Positions 24,501-32,644 of a stretch of DNA of 64,000 nucleotides are shown here, one piece after another. The notes beneath the pieces are model-generated. The model ran no database searches. It was not told the origin of the DNA and worked only from the letters and a program-made list of their open reading frames with translations. The stretch's first letter is position 1. Every line of letters starts with the position of its first letter. This DNA comes from VAZQ01 sp963841705 (GTDB lineage: Bacteria > Pseudomonadota > Alphaproteobacteria > Rhizobiales > Xanthobacteraceae). The translations under genes and the position numbers were made by a program. The stretch lies in the NCBI GenBank assembly GCA_963841705.1, contig CAWJDY010000057.1, forward strand, positions 22,164 to 86,163. Reading direction: 5' to 3'.

Positions 24501-24810
24501 AATTGGAATCGAAGCCGGCCTCGAACTCGAGCAGGACGAAGCCGCCGCCCTCGAAAGCGGTGGAGCGCATCTCCTTCACGTTGCCGACCGACTTGAGCTG
24601 GGTCTCGACCGGGCGCAGCAGCAGGCGCTCGGAATCTTCCGGGCTGATGCCGCGTTGCGAGAGCTGGACGTAGATCACCGGGATCTTGACGTCGGGCTCC
24701 GCCTCCTTGGCGATGGTGACGTAGGCGACAAGTCCGGCGCACAGCAGAAAGATGAGCGCGGCGACGGTGAGTCGCGCGTGGTCGATGGCGTAGTCGATCA
24801 ACCCTGACAT
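21556..24810 (-). CDS. RND-family efflux pump permease with in-frame repeat insertion
   Basis: This 1084-residue inner-membrane proton antiporter is of the AcrB/MexF type and exports drugs or other small molecules. Landmarks are the first membrane helix (LTVAALIFLLCAGLVAYV), the proton-relay helix GMLVDDAIIVSEF near residue 400, and GVIANAGVIVNNNIVLID in the second half, plus two large periplasmic domains. Residues about 493-543 are encoded by a palindromic repeat (23181-23333) and read TVPPPARGRSKVF... ...GVADLPLAGGG; they lie in the cytoplasmic linker between the two halves, where an insertion is most likely tolerated. The repeat adds 51 codons exactly, so the frame is kept. The adaptor gene is upstream at 24904; no outer-membrane channel gene is adjacent. 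The substrate is unknown. Confidence 0.92.
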   Translation of the reverse strand: MSGLIDYAIDHARLTVAALIFLLCAGLVAYVTIAKEAEPDVKIPVIYVQLSQRGISPEDSERLLLRPVETQLKSVGNVKEMRSTAFEGGGFVLLEFEAGFDSNSALADVRAKVDQAKHDLPRDVDEPQVLEVNLSLYPVLVVGLSGDVPERTLLRIARAAKNAIEQAPGVLSAELRGARDEAVEIILDPTLISSYGLSIDQLGTITQSFNTLIAAGALEGETGRFAVKVPSLFEKPQDILNIPVVASSGASVTLRDIAEVKPTFKDATSITRVNGRPAMTVEVSKRTGANLIETVDAVKYVVAELQKTWPGAVHVTFTQDKSKIIRQMLGDLQNSVATGVLLVAIVILFALGFRASVFIGIAIPASFLAGVLGLQLAGLTINIVVLFSLILAVGMLVDDAIIVSEFAERRMAEGMAPREAYALAAKRMAGPVIAATATRVAAFSPLLFWPGVVGQFMKYLPITLIATLSASLAVALFFTPTLGALLGKAGRTVPPPARGRSKVFASVAKQILSGGGGSDTVQTPTRLPPTKSGVADLPLAGGGITERGPYMRTVRLALRHPGMTLAIAAGLLVVVQLAYGKLGRGVEFFPNVEPDYGQVIVHARGNLALEEKNRLVGEVERRVLAFDGLKTVYARIGEQPRGMSELTEDTIGVIQFEFAHWLTRPPAHQIMDAIRDKTADIPGILIEVTAPRAGPPTGKPIQVQLSAVDPAVLPAAAQKVAATLSRNSDIRDLDDGQPLPGIDWRIEFNKSEAAKYNASVGAVGSAIQLVTNGLKATEYRPVDSDKSVDILVRFPPERRSLDQIDDLRLQTPMGHVPIGNFVHRVPAPRVGYINRVNSNRVTTVSANVAAGVPSAKVQEDITRELKAADLGPGVTFRLKGEDEERSKASAFLLKAFGTAIFLIFAILLAQFNKLTSVGLVLTAVLLSTFGVMLGLLIMGQAFGVVMAGIGVIANAGVIVNNNIVLIDTYDRLRREGVAAYEAIIETCRERARPVVLTATTAILGVLPIAFGVNVEFLSREITVGAPATQWWINLSTAIVFGLGFATVLTLIVTPAALMAIDNLRQTRLRWSAALRARLARPARA
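23181..23333. repeat. Palindromic TACCTCCCCC repeat inserted in the RND pump coding sequence
   Basis: The 153-bp element starts TACCTCCCCC and ends GGGGGAGGTA, with inner hairpins CGACCCCCGATTTTGTCGGGG and AAGTATTTGC / GCAAATACTT. Its left half matches the intergenic element at 1814-1979 almost base for base. Its length is a multiple of three and the minus-strand reading has no stop codon, so the pump frame is preserved. Confidence 0.92.
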
Positions 24811-24825
24811 GGCATCCCCCGAGCC

Positions 24826-24874
24826 GTCATCCTTCGAGGCTCGCTCGCCATGCTCGCTCGCGGCTCAAGGATGA
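24826..24874. repeat. Short inverted repeat between RND pump and adaptor genes
   Basis: GTCATCCTT and AAGGATGAC are perfect inverted arms around GCTCGCTCGCCATGCTCGC. The palindrome separates the two efflux genes by 93 bp and could modulate the expression ratio of adaptor and pump, although it looks like a dispersed repeat. Confidence 0.65.
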
Positions 24875-24903
24875 CGCCGTGTTTGCGGCACTTGTGCCAA
24901 GCC

Positions 24904-26001
24904 CTACTTCGCCACGGCGGTCAGCTCATGCGCCCCGACCGCTTCGACCACTTGCCCTTCGCGCACGAAATCCTGTCCCTGCACGATCACCCGGCTGCCG
25001 CTGGCAAGCCCGGCGACCCACATCGCCGCCTGCTCGTCCTCGACCACGCTGATCGGCGCAAATGCGACCATGCCGTCCGCATCGACCGTGCGCACGCCGA
25101 GGTCGCCGTTGGATGCAAAGGTGAGCGCGGAGCGCGGCACCCGCGCCGCCATCACCGCGGACTGCGGCACCATCACCTCGGCGGTGATGCCGTCGGGGAT
25201 CTTTCCGTCCGTGTTCGGCAGCTCGATCTCGACCCGATAGGTGCGCGTATTCGTGCTTGCGGTCTTGGCGACGAAGCGGACCTTGCCGCTTACGGTCTCG
25301 CCGGTGACGAGGCGCACGTCGGCGCGCTCGCCCACCTTGATGCCGGCCAGCTTCCGCTCGGCCACCTCGGCCACGGCGAGCATGGGATCGAGCGAAACCA
25401 GCACGGCGAGCTCCTTGCCGGCGAAGGAGAAGGCGGCCTGCCCCACTTCCACGCCAACGTCCTGAATGACTCCCGACCATGGGGCACGCACGACCCCGCG
25501 CTCGTGCTCCGCCTCGGCGGCCGCAAGCGCTGCTTCCGCCGAGCGCAGCTGCGCTTCGAGATCGACGAGCTGCAGGCGGGGCAGCGTGCCCGACATGATC
25601 AGACCGCGCTTGGCCTCGAGCTCGGTGCGCTTCTGCGTGACCACGGCTTGCGCCTGCACCACCTGCGCCTCGCGCGCCTCGTCGGAGAGGATGGCAATGA
25701 CCTCGTCCTTCTGCACCTGGCTGCCGCGCTTGACCCGCAGATCCGTGAGCACGCCGGAGCCGCGCGCCATGACCATGACCCGCTTCTCCGCCTCGGTCCG
25801 ACCGGAGATGGTGAGGGTGCGGCTATGGGGGACGAGCGTGGCGCGCTCGACCGCGACGCGGAAGAGTTTTTTTGCCGCCTCGGCCGCGGTATGCAGGGCG
25901 GTCTCGGGCTGCGCCGCCTCGTGCGGCTGCAATTGCCCGGAGGCAATCCACATTCCGGCCGCCGCCACGATGCCGAGCGCGGTAAAATGTCGTGCTTTCA
26001 T
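24904..26001 (-). CDS. RND efflux periplasmic adaptor (membrane fusion protein)
   Basis: The 365-residue adaptor bridges the RND pump and an outer-membrane channel. It has an N-terminal hydrophobic anchor/signal (ALGIVAAAGMWIASG), a lipoyl-like segment ISGRTEAEKRVMVMARGSGV with its partner VVRAPWSGVIQDVGVEVGQA, an alpha-helical hairpin in between (VVQAQAVVTQKRTELEAKRG to AEAALAAAEAEHERG), and a beta-barrel domain (ERADVRLVTGETVSGKVRFV). No lipobox cysteine is seen at the usual place. It lies just upstream of the pump gene, 93 bp apart across a short palindrome, implying one operon. No local regulator gene is adjacent. Confidence 0.92.
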   Translation of the reverse strand: MKARHFTALGIVAAAGMWIASGQLQPHEAAQPETALHTAAEAAKKLFRVAVERATLVPHSRTLTISGRTEAEKRVMVMARGSGVLTDLRVKRGSQVQKDEVIAILSDEAREAQVVQAQAVVTQKRTELEAKRGLIMSGTLPRLQLVDLEAQLRSAEAALAAAEAEHERGVVRAPWSGVIQDVGVEVGQAAFSFAGKELAVLVSLDPMLAVAEVAERKLAGIKVGERADVRLVTGETVSGKVRFVAKTASTNTRTYRVEIELPNTDGKIPDGITAEVMVPQSAVMAARVPRSALTFASNGDLGVRTVDADGMVAFAPISVVEDEQAAMWVAGLASGSRVIVQGQDFVREGQVVEAVGAHELTAVAK

Positions 26002-26185
26002 CGTCTGTTAGCCCCCACCCGACCGCCTCGCCACGGCAATCGCACGTCCCCGCGAGCCCGTACCTCACATCCACGCCGAAGGCGGCGGAAATACGGTAGC
26101 GATCCTGCGGCCCGGATGGCTTTTACGGTCGTCGAAGTGACTATCGCGCCCAGAATACGGGGCCACGCCAACCCGATATTCGGAG

Positions 26186-26617
26186 TCAGGACTCGTCCGC
26201 TGCCCAGGGGTTGATGATGGCCCCGAGCGACGCCTCAAAATCCGAGGTGTTGCGGGTGACGAGGGTGATGCCGTGCGCCTGCGCCGTCGCGGCGAGGAAT
26301 GCATCCATTGCGCCGATGGGCCGCCTGGCTGCCTCGCGTCGCGCCACCACGCTTCCCCACGCATCGGCGACCGCGCGGTCGATCGACAGAACACGCCCGT
26401 CGAAGCGCAGCGGCAGCTCGTTGCGCAGCCATGTATCCAGGCGCTTGCGCCTGGCACCGGCCGCCATGCGCTCGATCCCATAACGCAGCTCGGCCAAGGT
26501 GACGACGCTCAGGAACAAGCGATCCTCATCGGCGTCCGCCAGCCATCTGACCACCCCCCGATTTGGACGCAGCTTCACCCACTCGGATACAACGGTCGTA
26601 TCGAGCAGAAAGCTCAT
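26186..26617 (-). CDS. PIN-domain ribonuclease toxin, VapC/FitB-like
   Basis: This 143-residue protein has the PIN fold: the first catalytic aspartate in FLLDTTVVSEWVK, an acidic residue in TLAELRYGIERM, aspartates in IGAMDAFLAATAQAHG, and the closing TRNTSDF. VapC toxins are Mg2+-dependent RNases that cut tRNA or rRNA. The ATG at 26617 overlaps the stop codon of the antitoxin gene by four bases (ATGA), the usual translational coupling. The pair sits between the efflux adaptor and purE and may be a stabilising accessory module. Confidence 0.92.
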   Translation of the reverse strand: MSFLLDTTVVSEWVKLRPNRGVVRWLADADEDRLFLSVVTLAELRYGIERMAAGARRKRLDTWLRNELPLRFDGRVLSIDRAVADAWGSVVARREAARRPIGAMDAFLAATAQAHGITLVTRNTSDFEASLGAIINPWAADES

Positions 26618-26868
26618 AGATCGATCTTGCGCGCGCGGTCTTTGCGACGCCGGACCTCGAGTCCCGATGCCCGGAGCGGGGAGTGAGCGAAAAATTCCGC
26701 AAGGTTTCCGGTCCGCCTGGTTTTGCGCTCCCACTCCTCGGCGGCAACAATGACAGCGGCCGTGCGGCCGTGGCGGGTAATGGTCTGCGGACCGCGCGAG
26801 CGCGCCAGCTCAATGACTTCGCTGAGTTTCGCTTTGGCAGCGGCTAAGGTCCAGGTGCTGGCGCTCAC
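26614..26868 (-). CDS. Type II antitoxin, Phd/YefM family
   Basis: The 84-residue protein shows the Phd/YefM N-terminal DNA-binding fold (WTLAAAKAKLSEVIELARSR, then GPQTITRHGRTAAVIVAAEE) and a basic C-terminal tail (SGLEVRRRKDRARKIDL) that would bind and block the PIN toxin. It presumably represses its own promoter. The GTG at 26868 is preferred because AGGAG lies 7 nt upstream; the TTG at 26874 would be only 2 nt from that site. It overlaps the toxin gene by 4 bp. Confidence 0.88.
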   Translation of the reverse strand: MSASTWTLAAAKAKLSEVIELARSRGPQTITRHGRTAAVIVAAEEWERKTRRTGNLAEFFAHSPLRASGLEVRRRKDRARKIDL

Positions 26869-27047
26869 AGCCAATCTCCTTGCTTATTATGGTCAATCTG
26901 GTCATTTTAGTTATAAGCTGGATCAGCTGAAGAAACAATCGGCCGCGGGCGGCGGGTTACGCGGGTGATCTCGCCAGAGGCAAATCGCCGCTAACCCGGC
27001 TACCCGTGTCGTTGCTATAATTGCAGCTTGAGCAGGGAGCGGGGCGG

Positions 27048-27533
27048 ATGGCGGGTAAGCCGGTCGCTATCATCATGGGAAGCCAGTCGGACTGGGCGAC
27101 CATGAAGCATGCGGCCGATACCCTCGGCGAGCTCGCGGTCGGCTACGAGGCCTTGATCGTGTCCGCTCACCGCACCCCGGACCGGCTCTACAAGTTCGCC
27201 AAGGCGGCGCGGCGCAAAGGGTTCAAGCTCATCATCGCGGGCGCGGGCGGCGCCGCGCATCTTCCCGGGATGACTGCGGCGCTCACCCCGCTGCCGGTGC
27301 TCGGCGTGCCGATGAGCACGCATGCGCTCGAGGGCAAGGACAGCCTCCTCTCCATCATGCAGATGCCGGCGGGGATCCCGGTCGGCACGCTGGCGATTGG
27401 CAAGCCGGGGGCGATCAACGCGGCGCTGCTCGCGGCCGCGGTCCTCGCGCTTTCCGATCCGCGGCTCGCCAAGCGCCTCCAGCTGTGGCGCTCGCGCCAG
27501 ACGGAAGCCGTCGGCAAGCGCCCGAAGGGTTAG
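27048..27533 (+). CDS. purE: N5-carboxyaminoimidazole ribonucleotide mutase
   Basis: This 161-residue enzyme converts N5-CAIR to CAIR in purine synthesis. Class I PurE motifs are evident: IIMGSQSDWATM at the N-terminus (phosphate binding), YEALIVSAHRTPDRL with the catalytic His, and AGAGGAAHLPGM followed by GKDSLLSIMQMPAGIPVGTL. The ATG at 27048 is used in place of an in-frame start nine codons upstream. The usual downstream partner purK is not adjacent; a glycerophosphodiesterase follows instead, so the purEK operon is split here. Confidence 0.95.
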   Translation: MAGKPVAIIMGSQSDWATMKHAADTLGELAVGYEALIVSAHRTPDRLYKFAKAARRKGFKLIIAGAGGAAHLPGMTAALTPLPVLGVPMSTHALEGKDSLLSIMQMPAGIPVGTLAIGKPGAINAALLAAAVLALSDPRLAKRLQLWRSRQTEAVGKRPKG

Positions 27534-27706
27534 CGCTTGTTCCGGTCAGATGGAGCAGTGGTTAGCCGCGAGACTCGGTTCTGCTCCCTCTTCCTGCCCC
27601 AACAGCGGCGAGTGCGCGCCGAGCTGCGCGCGCGACCGTGCATAAATCCCCGTCGCAAACCGGCGCTAGAAGATCGAATGGCGATCAGCTTGCGGGGAGA
27701 AGGGGA

Positions 27707-28780
27707 ATGGTCAAAGCTCGGGAGCTTTTTCTTCCCATCGTGTGCAGCGTGCTGGTTGCAATGGCGGTTCAGGCCGAGAACGTCGCGACGCCGGTTGCGC
27801 CTGCGCTTGCCGGCGCATTGCCGCTCGTCATCGGCCATCGCGGCGCTGCCGGGCACCGCCCGGAGCATACGCTCGGCTCCTATGAGCTCGCCATCGACTA
27901 CGGCGTCGATTTCATCGAGCCTGACCTGGTTGCGACCAGGGATGGCGTGCTGATTGCGCGGCACGAGAACGACATCTCCGGCACGAGCGATGTGGCAGAG
28001 AAATTTCCGGAGCGCAGGACTACCAAAACCATCGACGGCAAGAAAATCACGGGCTGGTTCACCGAGGACTTCACCTTGGCCGAGATCAAGACTCTGCGCG
28101 CCAAGGAGCGGCTCTCTTTCCGCAACCAGGGTTGGAACGGGGTTTACGAGATCCCCACATTCCTGGAAGTGATCGATCTCGCCAACCGCAGAGGCGCAGC
28201 GGATGGTCGCGTAATCGGCGTCTACCCCGAGACCAAGCATCCCAGCTATTTCCGCTCCATCGGCCTTGCGCTCGAGCCGCTCTTGCTCGCGGCGCTTGAG
28301 GCCAATGGCTACACCGATGCCGGCGCGCCGGTGTTTGTGCAGTCCTTCGAGGTGCAGAATCTCAAAGACCTGAGCAGGCTCACGAAGGTGCGGCTCATCC
28401 AGCTGATGGAGGATGCGCGATTGCAGCCCTACGACTTCATCGCTGCCGGCGACCGGCGCAGCTATGGCGATCTCATGACGCCGCAGGCGCTGGCCGAGAT
28501 CGCGACCTACGCGCACGGCATCGGCCCGTGGAGGCGCAGCATCGTGCCGCAGCGCGCCGATGGGACGCTTCTCCCGCCGACCGACCTGGTCGCGGCCGCC
28601 CACAAGGCCGGCCTCATGGTACACCCCTACACCTTTCGCGACGAGCCCGAGTTCCTGGCGCCCGACTACCGATTGGATCCGATCCGGGAATATCTGCAGT
28701 TCTATCAACTCGGCGTTGACGGTGTGTTCTCGGATTTCGGCGACACCGCCGTGCGTGCGCGCGCCATGCTCGGGCGGTGA
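27707..28780 (+). CDS. Glycerophosphodiester phosphodiesterase, periplasmic
   Basis: This 357-residue protein has a Sec signal (ELFLPIVCSVLVAMAVQAEN) and the GDPD TIM-barrel motifs: VIGHRGAAGHRPEHTLGSYE near the start, FIEPDLVATRDGVLIARHEN with the metal and catalytic residues, and GVYPETKHPSYF. It hydrolyses glycerophosphodiesters to glycerol-3-phosphate and an alcohol in the periplasm, like GlpQ. The C-terminal GVDGVFSDFGD is typical. GGAGAAGGGG precedes ATG 27707. It follows purE by 173 bp with no evident terminator between. Confidence 0.93.
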   Translation: MVKARELFLPIVCSVLVAMAVQAENVATPVAPALAGALPLVIGHRGAAGHRPEHTLGSYELAIDYGVDFIEPDLVATRDGVLIARHENDISGTSDVAEKFPERRTTKTIDGKKITGWFTEDFTLAEIKTLRAKERLSFRNQGWNGVYEIPTFLEVIDLANRRGAADGRVIGVYPETKHPSYFRSIGLALEPLLLAALEANGYTDAGAPVFVQSFEVQNLKDLSRLTKVRLIQLMEDARLQPYDFIAAGDRRSYGDLMTPQALAEIATYAHGIGPWRRSIVPQRADGTLLPPTDLVAAAHKAGLMVHPYTFRDEPEFLAPDYRLDPIREYLQFYQLGVDGVFSDFGDTAVRARAMLGR

Positions 28781-28859
28781 CGCGCTTCTGGTTCACGGGG
28801 TTTGGCCCGAAGGGCAGGCCGGACGAGGAACTTAAGCCTCCATCGACAATCTCTCGTGT

Positions 28860-28977
28860 GTCATGCCCTGCTTCAAGCGGGGCATCCAGTAATCCCGATC
28901 GGCGGTTTGAGCCGAAGGCGTCCCAAATCCGACGTTCGGTGATTACTGGATCGTCCGCATACGCGGACGATGACGAC
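28860..28977. repeat. Dispersed 115-bp repeat, copy 2 (inverted)
   Basis: This is the reverse complement of 15208-15322 with only a few differences, ending with the hairpin ATCGTCCGC / GCGGACGAT. It lies between the glycerophosphodiesterase and the indolepyruvate oxidoreductase genes. The two copies are 13.5 kb apart and in opposite orientation. Confidence 0.88.
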
Positions 28978-28995
28978 CGACGGGCTGCGCGAAAA

Positions 28996-29024
28996 GTAGG
29001 GGCGGGTTTCAAACCCGCCCCTAC
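28996..29024. repeat. REP palindrome, GTAGGGG family
   Basis: GTAGGGGCGGGTTT pairs perfectly with AAACCCGCCCCTAC around one central base. It follows the 115-bp repeat by 18 bp, the same pair of repeat families that occurs together at 15142-15322. The rest of the gap to 29136 shows no gene. Confidence 0.88.
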
Positions 29025-29136
29025 GCCCGCGAACGCCGGCCGGCGGGCGCCATTGCCCGTGCGAGGGTTCGATTATATCTCTTGCGACGCGCGCGCGCTG
29101 ATCCCGCCCGCGAGCGCATTCCTGGAGAAGCGCGCG

Positions 29137-32100
29137 ATGGCGCTCAATCACGTCACCCTCGAAGACAAATACGATCTCGGCAAGAGCCGCATCTTCGTCA
29201 CCGGGTTCCAGGCGCTGGTCCGCCTCTGCCTGATGCAGAAGGAGCGCGACCGCCGCGCAGGTCTTAACACCGCGGGCTATGTGACGGGTTATCGCGGCTC
29301 GCCGCTCGGCACCCTCGACCAGCAGTTCACCCGGGCGCAGCGCCACCTCGAGCGCTACGACATCCGCTTTCAGGCCGGCATCAACGAGGATATCGCCGCG
29401 ACCGCCCTGTGGGGTTCGCAGCAGGCCGAGCTGCGCGGGGAGGGCAAGTTCGATGGCGTGTTCGGCCTCTGGTACGGCAAGGGCCCGGGGGTCGACCGCA
29501 CCGGCGACGTCTTCCGTCACGCCAATTTCGCCGGCACCTCGAGGCATGGCGGCGTGCTGGCGCTGATGGGCGACGATCACACCGCCGAATCCTCCACCAC
29601 GGCGCATCAGTCCGAGTATCACTTCATCGATGTGATGATCCCGATCCTGAACCCCGCCGGCGTGCAGGAGATCGTGGATTACGGCCTCTACGGCTGGGCC
29701 ATGTCGCGTTTCTGCGGCACCTGGGTTGCGCTCAAGTCAATGCATGAGACGGTCGAATCGACCGCCGTGATCGACGGCAGCCCGGAGCGCGTTAACATCG
29801 TCATTCCGCAGGATTTCGCGATGCCGGAAGGCGGGCTTAACATCCGCCTGCGCGACACCATCCTGGGGCAGGAGGCACGCCTGCACGACTACAAGCGCGA
29901 TGCCATGCTCGCCTTCGTGCGCGCCAACAAGCTCAACAAATACATCACCACGGGGGGACGCAACCCGCGGATCGGCATCATCACCGTCGGCAAGAGCTAC
30001 CTCGACGTGCGCCAGGCGCTCGACGAGCTCGGCATCGATGAGGTGCGGTGCAACGATCTGGGCATCCGGCTCTACAAGATCGCGTGCCCTTGGCCGATCA
30101 GCAAATCCGACCTGCAGCACTTCGCCGACGGGCTCGAGCTCATCATCGTGGTCGAGGAGAAGCGCTCGCTCATCGAAGTACAGGTGCGCGAGGAGCTTTA
30201 CGGCACGACCAAGCAGCCGGTCTGCATCGGCAAGATGGACGAGCAGGGCAACTGGCTGTTCCCGGTCAAAGGCGCGCTCGATCCCAACGAGATTGCCATC
30301 TGCATCGGCGAGCGTATCCTGCAACGCGTTGGCGCAAACGAGGAAACCGCCGCCCGCGTCGCGCAATTGAAGGAAGCCCAATCCATCCTGGCGCAGACCC
30401 AGGAGATCGCGGTGCGCACCCCCTATTTCTGCTCCGGCTGCCCGCACAATTCATCGACGGTGGTCCCCGAAGGCATGCGCGCCTATGCCGGGATCGGCTG
30501 CCATTACATGGCGCAGTGGATGGACCGCTCGACGCTGGGCTACACCCAGATGGGCGGGGAGGGCGCGAACTGGATCGGGGAGGCGCCGTTCAGCAAGCGA
30601 CCGCATGTTTTTCAGAATCTCGGCGACGGCACCTACAACCATTCCGGCTACATGGCGATTCGCGCCGCGATCGCAGCGGGCGTCAACATTACCTACAAGA
30701 TCCTGTTCAACGATGCGGTCGCCATGACCGGCGGCCAAGCCAATGACGGCGGGCTCACCGTCCCGCAGATCGCCCGCCAAGTCGCGGCAGAGGGCGCCAA
30801 GCGGGTGGTGGTCGTCACTGACGAGCCCTGGAAATACGCCAAGGACGAGGAGTGGCCGCGCGGGCTCACCATCCATCATCGCGACGATGTGATTGCCGTG
30901 CAGCAGGAGCTCGCGGCGATTCCCGGCGTCAGCGTGCTGATCTATGACCAGACCTGCGCGGCGGAGAAGCGCCGGCGGAGGAAGCGCGGGCGTTTTCCCG
31001 ATCCCGACAAGCGCGTGATCATCAACGAGCTGGTGTGCGAGGGCTGCGGCGACTGCGGGGTGAAATCGAATTGCGTTTCGGTGCAGCCGCTGGAGACGGA
31101 ATGGGGGCGCAAACGCACCATCGATCAGTCGAGCTGCAACAAGGATTTCTCCTGCGTCAAAGGCTTCTGCCCGTCCTTCGTCACCGTGAGGGGCGCAAAG
31201 CTCAAGGGCAGGGTTGCATTGGTCCCGGCGCTTGATCTTGCCGCGCTGCCGCAACCGAAGCTGCCGCGGATCGACAAGACCTACGACATCATCGTCACCG
31301 GGGTGGGCGGCACCGGCATTGTCACCATCGGCGGCATTCTCGGCATGGCCGCGCATATCGAGGGCAAAGGCGTCGGGGTGCTCGACATGGCCGGGCTCGC
31401 CCAGAAGGGCGGCGCGGTCTACAGCCACATGCGCATCGCGCAGCGGCCCGAGGACATCCATGCCATCCGCATCGCCGCCGGCGCCGCCGATCTGGTGCTC
31501 GGCGGCGACATCGTCGTTGCCGGCAACAAGAAGGTGCTCGCCGCGGTGAAACACGGATCGACCGAGATGGTGGTCAACCTCGCCGAGTTCCTGCCCGGGG
31601 ACTTCACGCGCAATCCTGATTTTTCCCTCCCGACGGAGCGGCTCAAGCGCGCGATCATCGCCGATGCCGGCCGCGAGAAGACGCATTTCATCGATGCCTC
31701 GCGCGCGGCAACCGCGCTGTTCGGCAACACGGTCGGCGCCAACATCTTTCTGGTGGGCTACGCCTATCAGCTCGGCGCGCTGCCGCTTGCGGCAGAGTTG
31801 ATCGAGCAGGCGATCGAGCTCAATGGCGAGGCCGTTGAGATGAACAAGCAAGCTTTCCACTGGGGGCGGCGCGCCGCCGTCGACCCGGCTGCGGTTGCGG
31901 CCTTGCTCAAGCCTGCCGAAGCCGCAGCCGATACCCGCAAGCTTTCCCAATCGTTGGATGAGATGATTGACCGCCGCGAAGCCTTTCTCACGGACTATCA
32001 GAACGCGGCCTATGCCGAGCGCTATCGCGACCGGGTCGAGCGGGTCAGAGCCGTCGAGACCGCGCGAGCTCCCGGCAAGAGCGGCCTTGCCGAAGCGGTC

Positions 32101-32616
32101 GCGCGCTATCTTTTCAAGCTGATGGCCTACAAGGACGAGTACGAGGTGGCCCGGCTCTATTCCGACGGCGCGTTCATCAGGCAGGTGCAGAGCGAGCTCG
32201 GCGGCGAGCATCTGCGCTTTGACGTGCATCTCGCGCCGCCGCTGCTCGCGCCGGTGAACAAGGCAACCGGAGAGCCGAGAAAGCTCACCTTCGGGCCCTG
32301 GATCTTTCCGGCCTTCAAGTGGCTCGCACGCTTCAAATTCCTGCGCGGAACCGGGTTGGATCCCTTCGGCTACTCGCAGGAGCGCAGGACCGAACGCCGG
32401 CTCGTGCGCGAGTATGAGAGCATGATCGAGGAAGTGCTGGCGAAGCTCGACCCCGGCAATCATCACATCGCGGTTGGTCTCGCGGCGATCCCGGAGAAAA
32501 TTCGCGGCTTCGGGCACGTCAAGATGCGCCACCTCGCGGCGGCCAAGGCGGACGAAGCCGCGCTGCTCGAGCAGTTCCGCGCCGGCCCGGCACCGCTCCT
32601 GCGCGCCGCGGAGTAG
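29137..32616 (+). CDS. Indolepyruvate ferredoxin oxidoreductase, fused subunits
   Basis: This 1159-residue cytoplasmic enzyme is the fused form (alpha and beta parts in one chain) of the TPP-dependent 2-oxoacid:ferredoxin oxidoreductase that decarboxylates arylpyruvates to aryl-acetyl-CoA. It contains the pyrimidine-binding domain (TGYRGSPLGTLD, GVFGLWYGKGPGVDRTGD), the TPP-binding domain (RTPYFCSGCPHNSST, GIGCHYMAQWMDR, FQNLGDGTYNHSG, FNDAVAMTGGQ), a 4Fe-4S segment (CEGCGDCGVKSNC and SCNKDFSCVKGFCP), and the gamma-like domain (TGVGGTGIVTIGGILGMAAH). The ATG at 29137 has GGAG 9 nt upstream; the open frame upstream is repeat DNA. It fits catabolism of aromatic amino acids, feeding phenylacetyl-type CoA esters, and could generate reduced ferredoxin for 4-hydroxybenzoyl-CoA reductase. 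Confidence 0.95.
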   Translation: MALNHVTLEDKYDLGKSRIFVTGFQALVRLCLMQKERDRRAGLNTAGYVTGYRGSPLGTLDQQFTRAQRHLERYDIRFQAGINEDIAATALWGSQQAELRGEGKFDGVFGLWYGKGPGVDRTGDVFRHANFAGTSRHGGVLALMGDDHTAESSTTAHQSEYHFIDVMIPILNPAGVQEIVDYGLYGWAMSRFCGTWVALKSMHETVESTAVIDGSPERVNIVIPQDFAMPEGGLNIRLRDTILGQEARLHDYKRDAMLAFVRANKLNKYITTGGRNPRIGIITVGKSYLDVRQALDELGIDEVRCNDLGIRLYKIACPWPISKSDLQHFADGLELIIVVEEKRSLIEVQVREELYGTTKQPVCIGKMDEQGNWLFPVKGALDPNEIAICIGERILQRVGANEETAARVAQLKEAQSILAQTQEIAVRTPYFCSGCPHNSSTVVPEGMRAYAGIGCHYMAQWMDRSTLGYTQMGGEGANWIGEAPFSKRPHVFQNLGDGTYNHSGYMAIRAAIAAGVNITYKILFNDAVAMTGGQANDGGLTVPQIARQVAAEGAKRVVVVTDEPWKYAKDEEWPRGLTIHHRDDVIAVQQELAAIPGVSVLIYDQTCAAEKRRRRKRGRFPDPDKRVIINELVCEGCGDCGVKSNCVSVQPLETEWGRKRTIDQSSCNKDFSCVKGFCPSFVTVRGAKLKGRVALVPALDLAALPQPKLPRIDKTYDIIVTGVGGTGIVTIGGILGMAAHIEGKGVGVLDMAGLAQKGGAVYSHMRIAQRPEDIHAIRIAAGAADLVLGGDIVVAGNKKVLAAVKHGSTEMVVNLAEFLPGDFTRNPDFSLPTERLKRAIIADAGREKTHFIDASRAATALFGNTVGANIFLVGYAYQLGALPLAAELIEQAIELNGEAVEMNKQAFHWGRRAAVDPAAVAALLKPAEAAADTRKLSQSLDEMIDRREAFLTDYQNAAYAERYRDRVERVRAVETARAPGKSGLAEAVARYLFKLMAYKDEYEVARLYSDGAFIRQVQSELGGEHLRFDVHLAPPLLAPVNKATGEPRKLTFGPWIFPAFKWLARFKFLRGTGLDPFGYSQERRTERRLVREYESMIEEVLAKLDPGNHHIAVGLAAIPEKIRGFGHVKMRHLAAAKADEAALLEQFRAGPAPLLRAAE

Positions 32617-32644
32617 TCACGAGCATCGAGGCGACGGAGCCAGC

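Noticed and set aside
21346..24807. A very long open frame (over 1150 codons) on the plus strand opposite the RND pump gene
   Set aside because: Its translation is rich in Arg, His, Asp and Glu with no recognisable motif, and it mirrors codon bias of the minus-strand pump gene. It is an antisense artefact of high GC content.
28777..29136. An N-terminal extension of the indolepyruvate oxidoreductase
   Set aside because: The extra codons are read from the 115-bp repeat and the GTAGGGG palindrome; the conserved protein starts at 29137.
30451..32532. A frame of about 690 codons on the minus strand within the indolepyruvate oxidoreductase gene
   Set aside because: It lies entirely opposite a gene with full domain structure and shows no family motif; another high-GC shadow.
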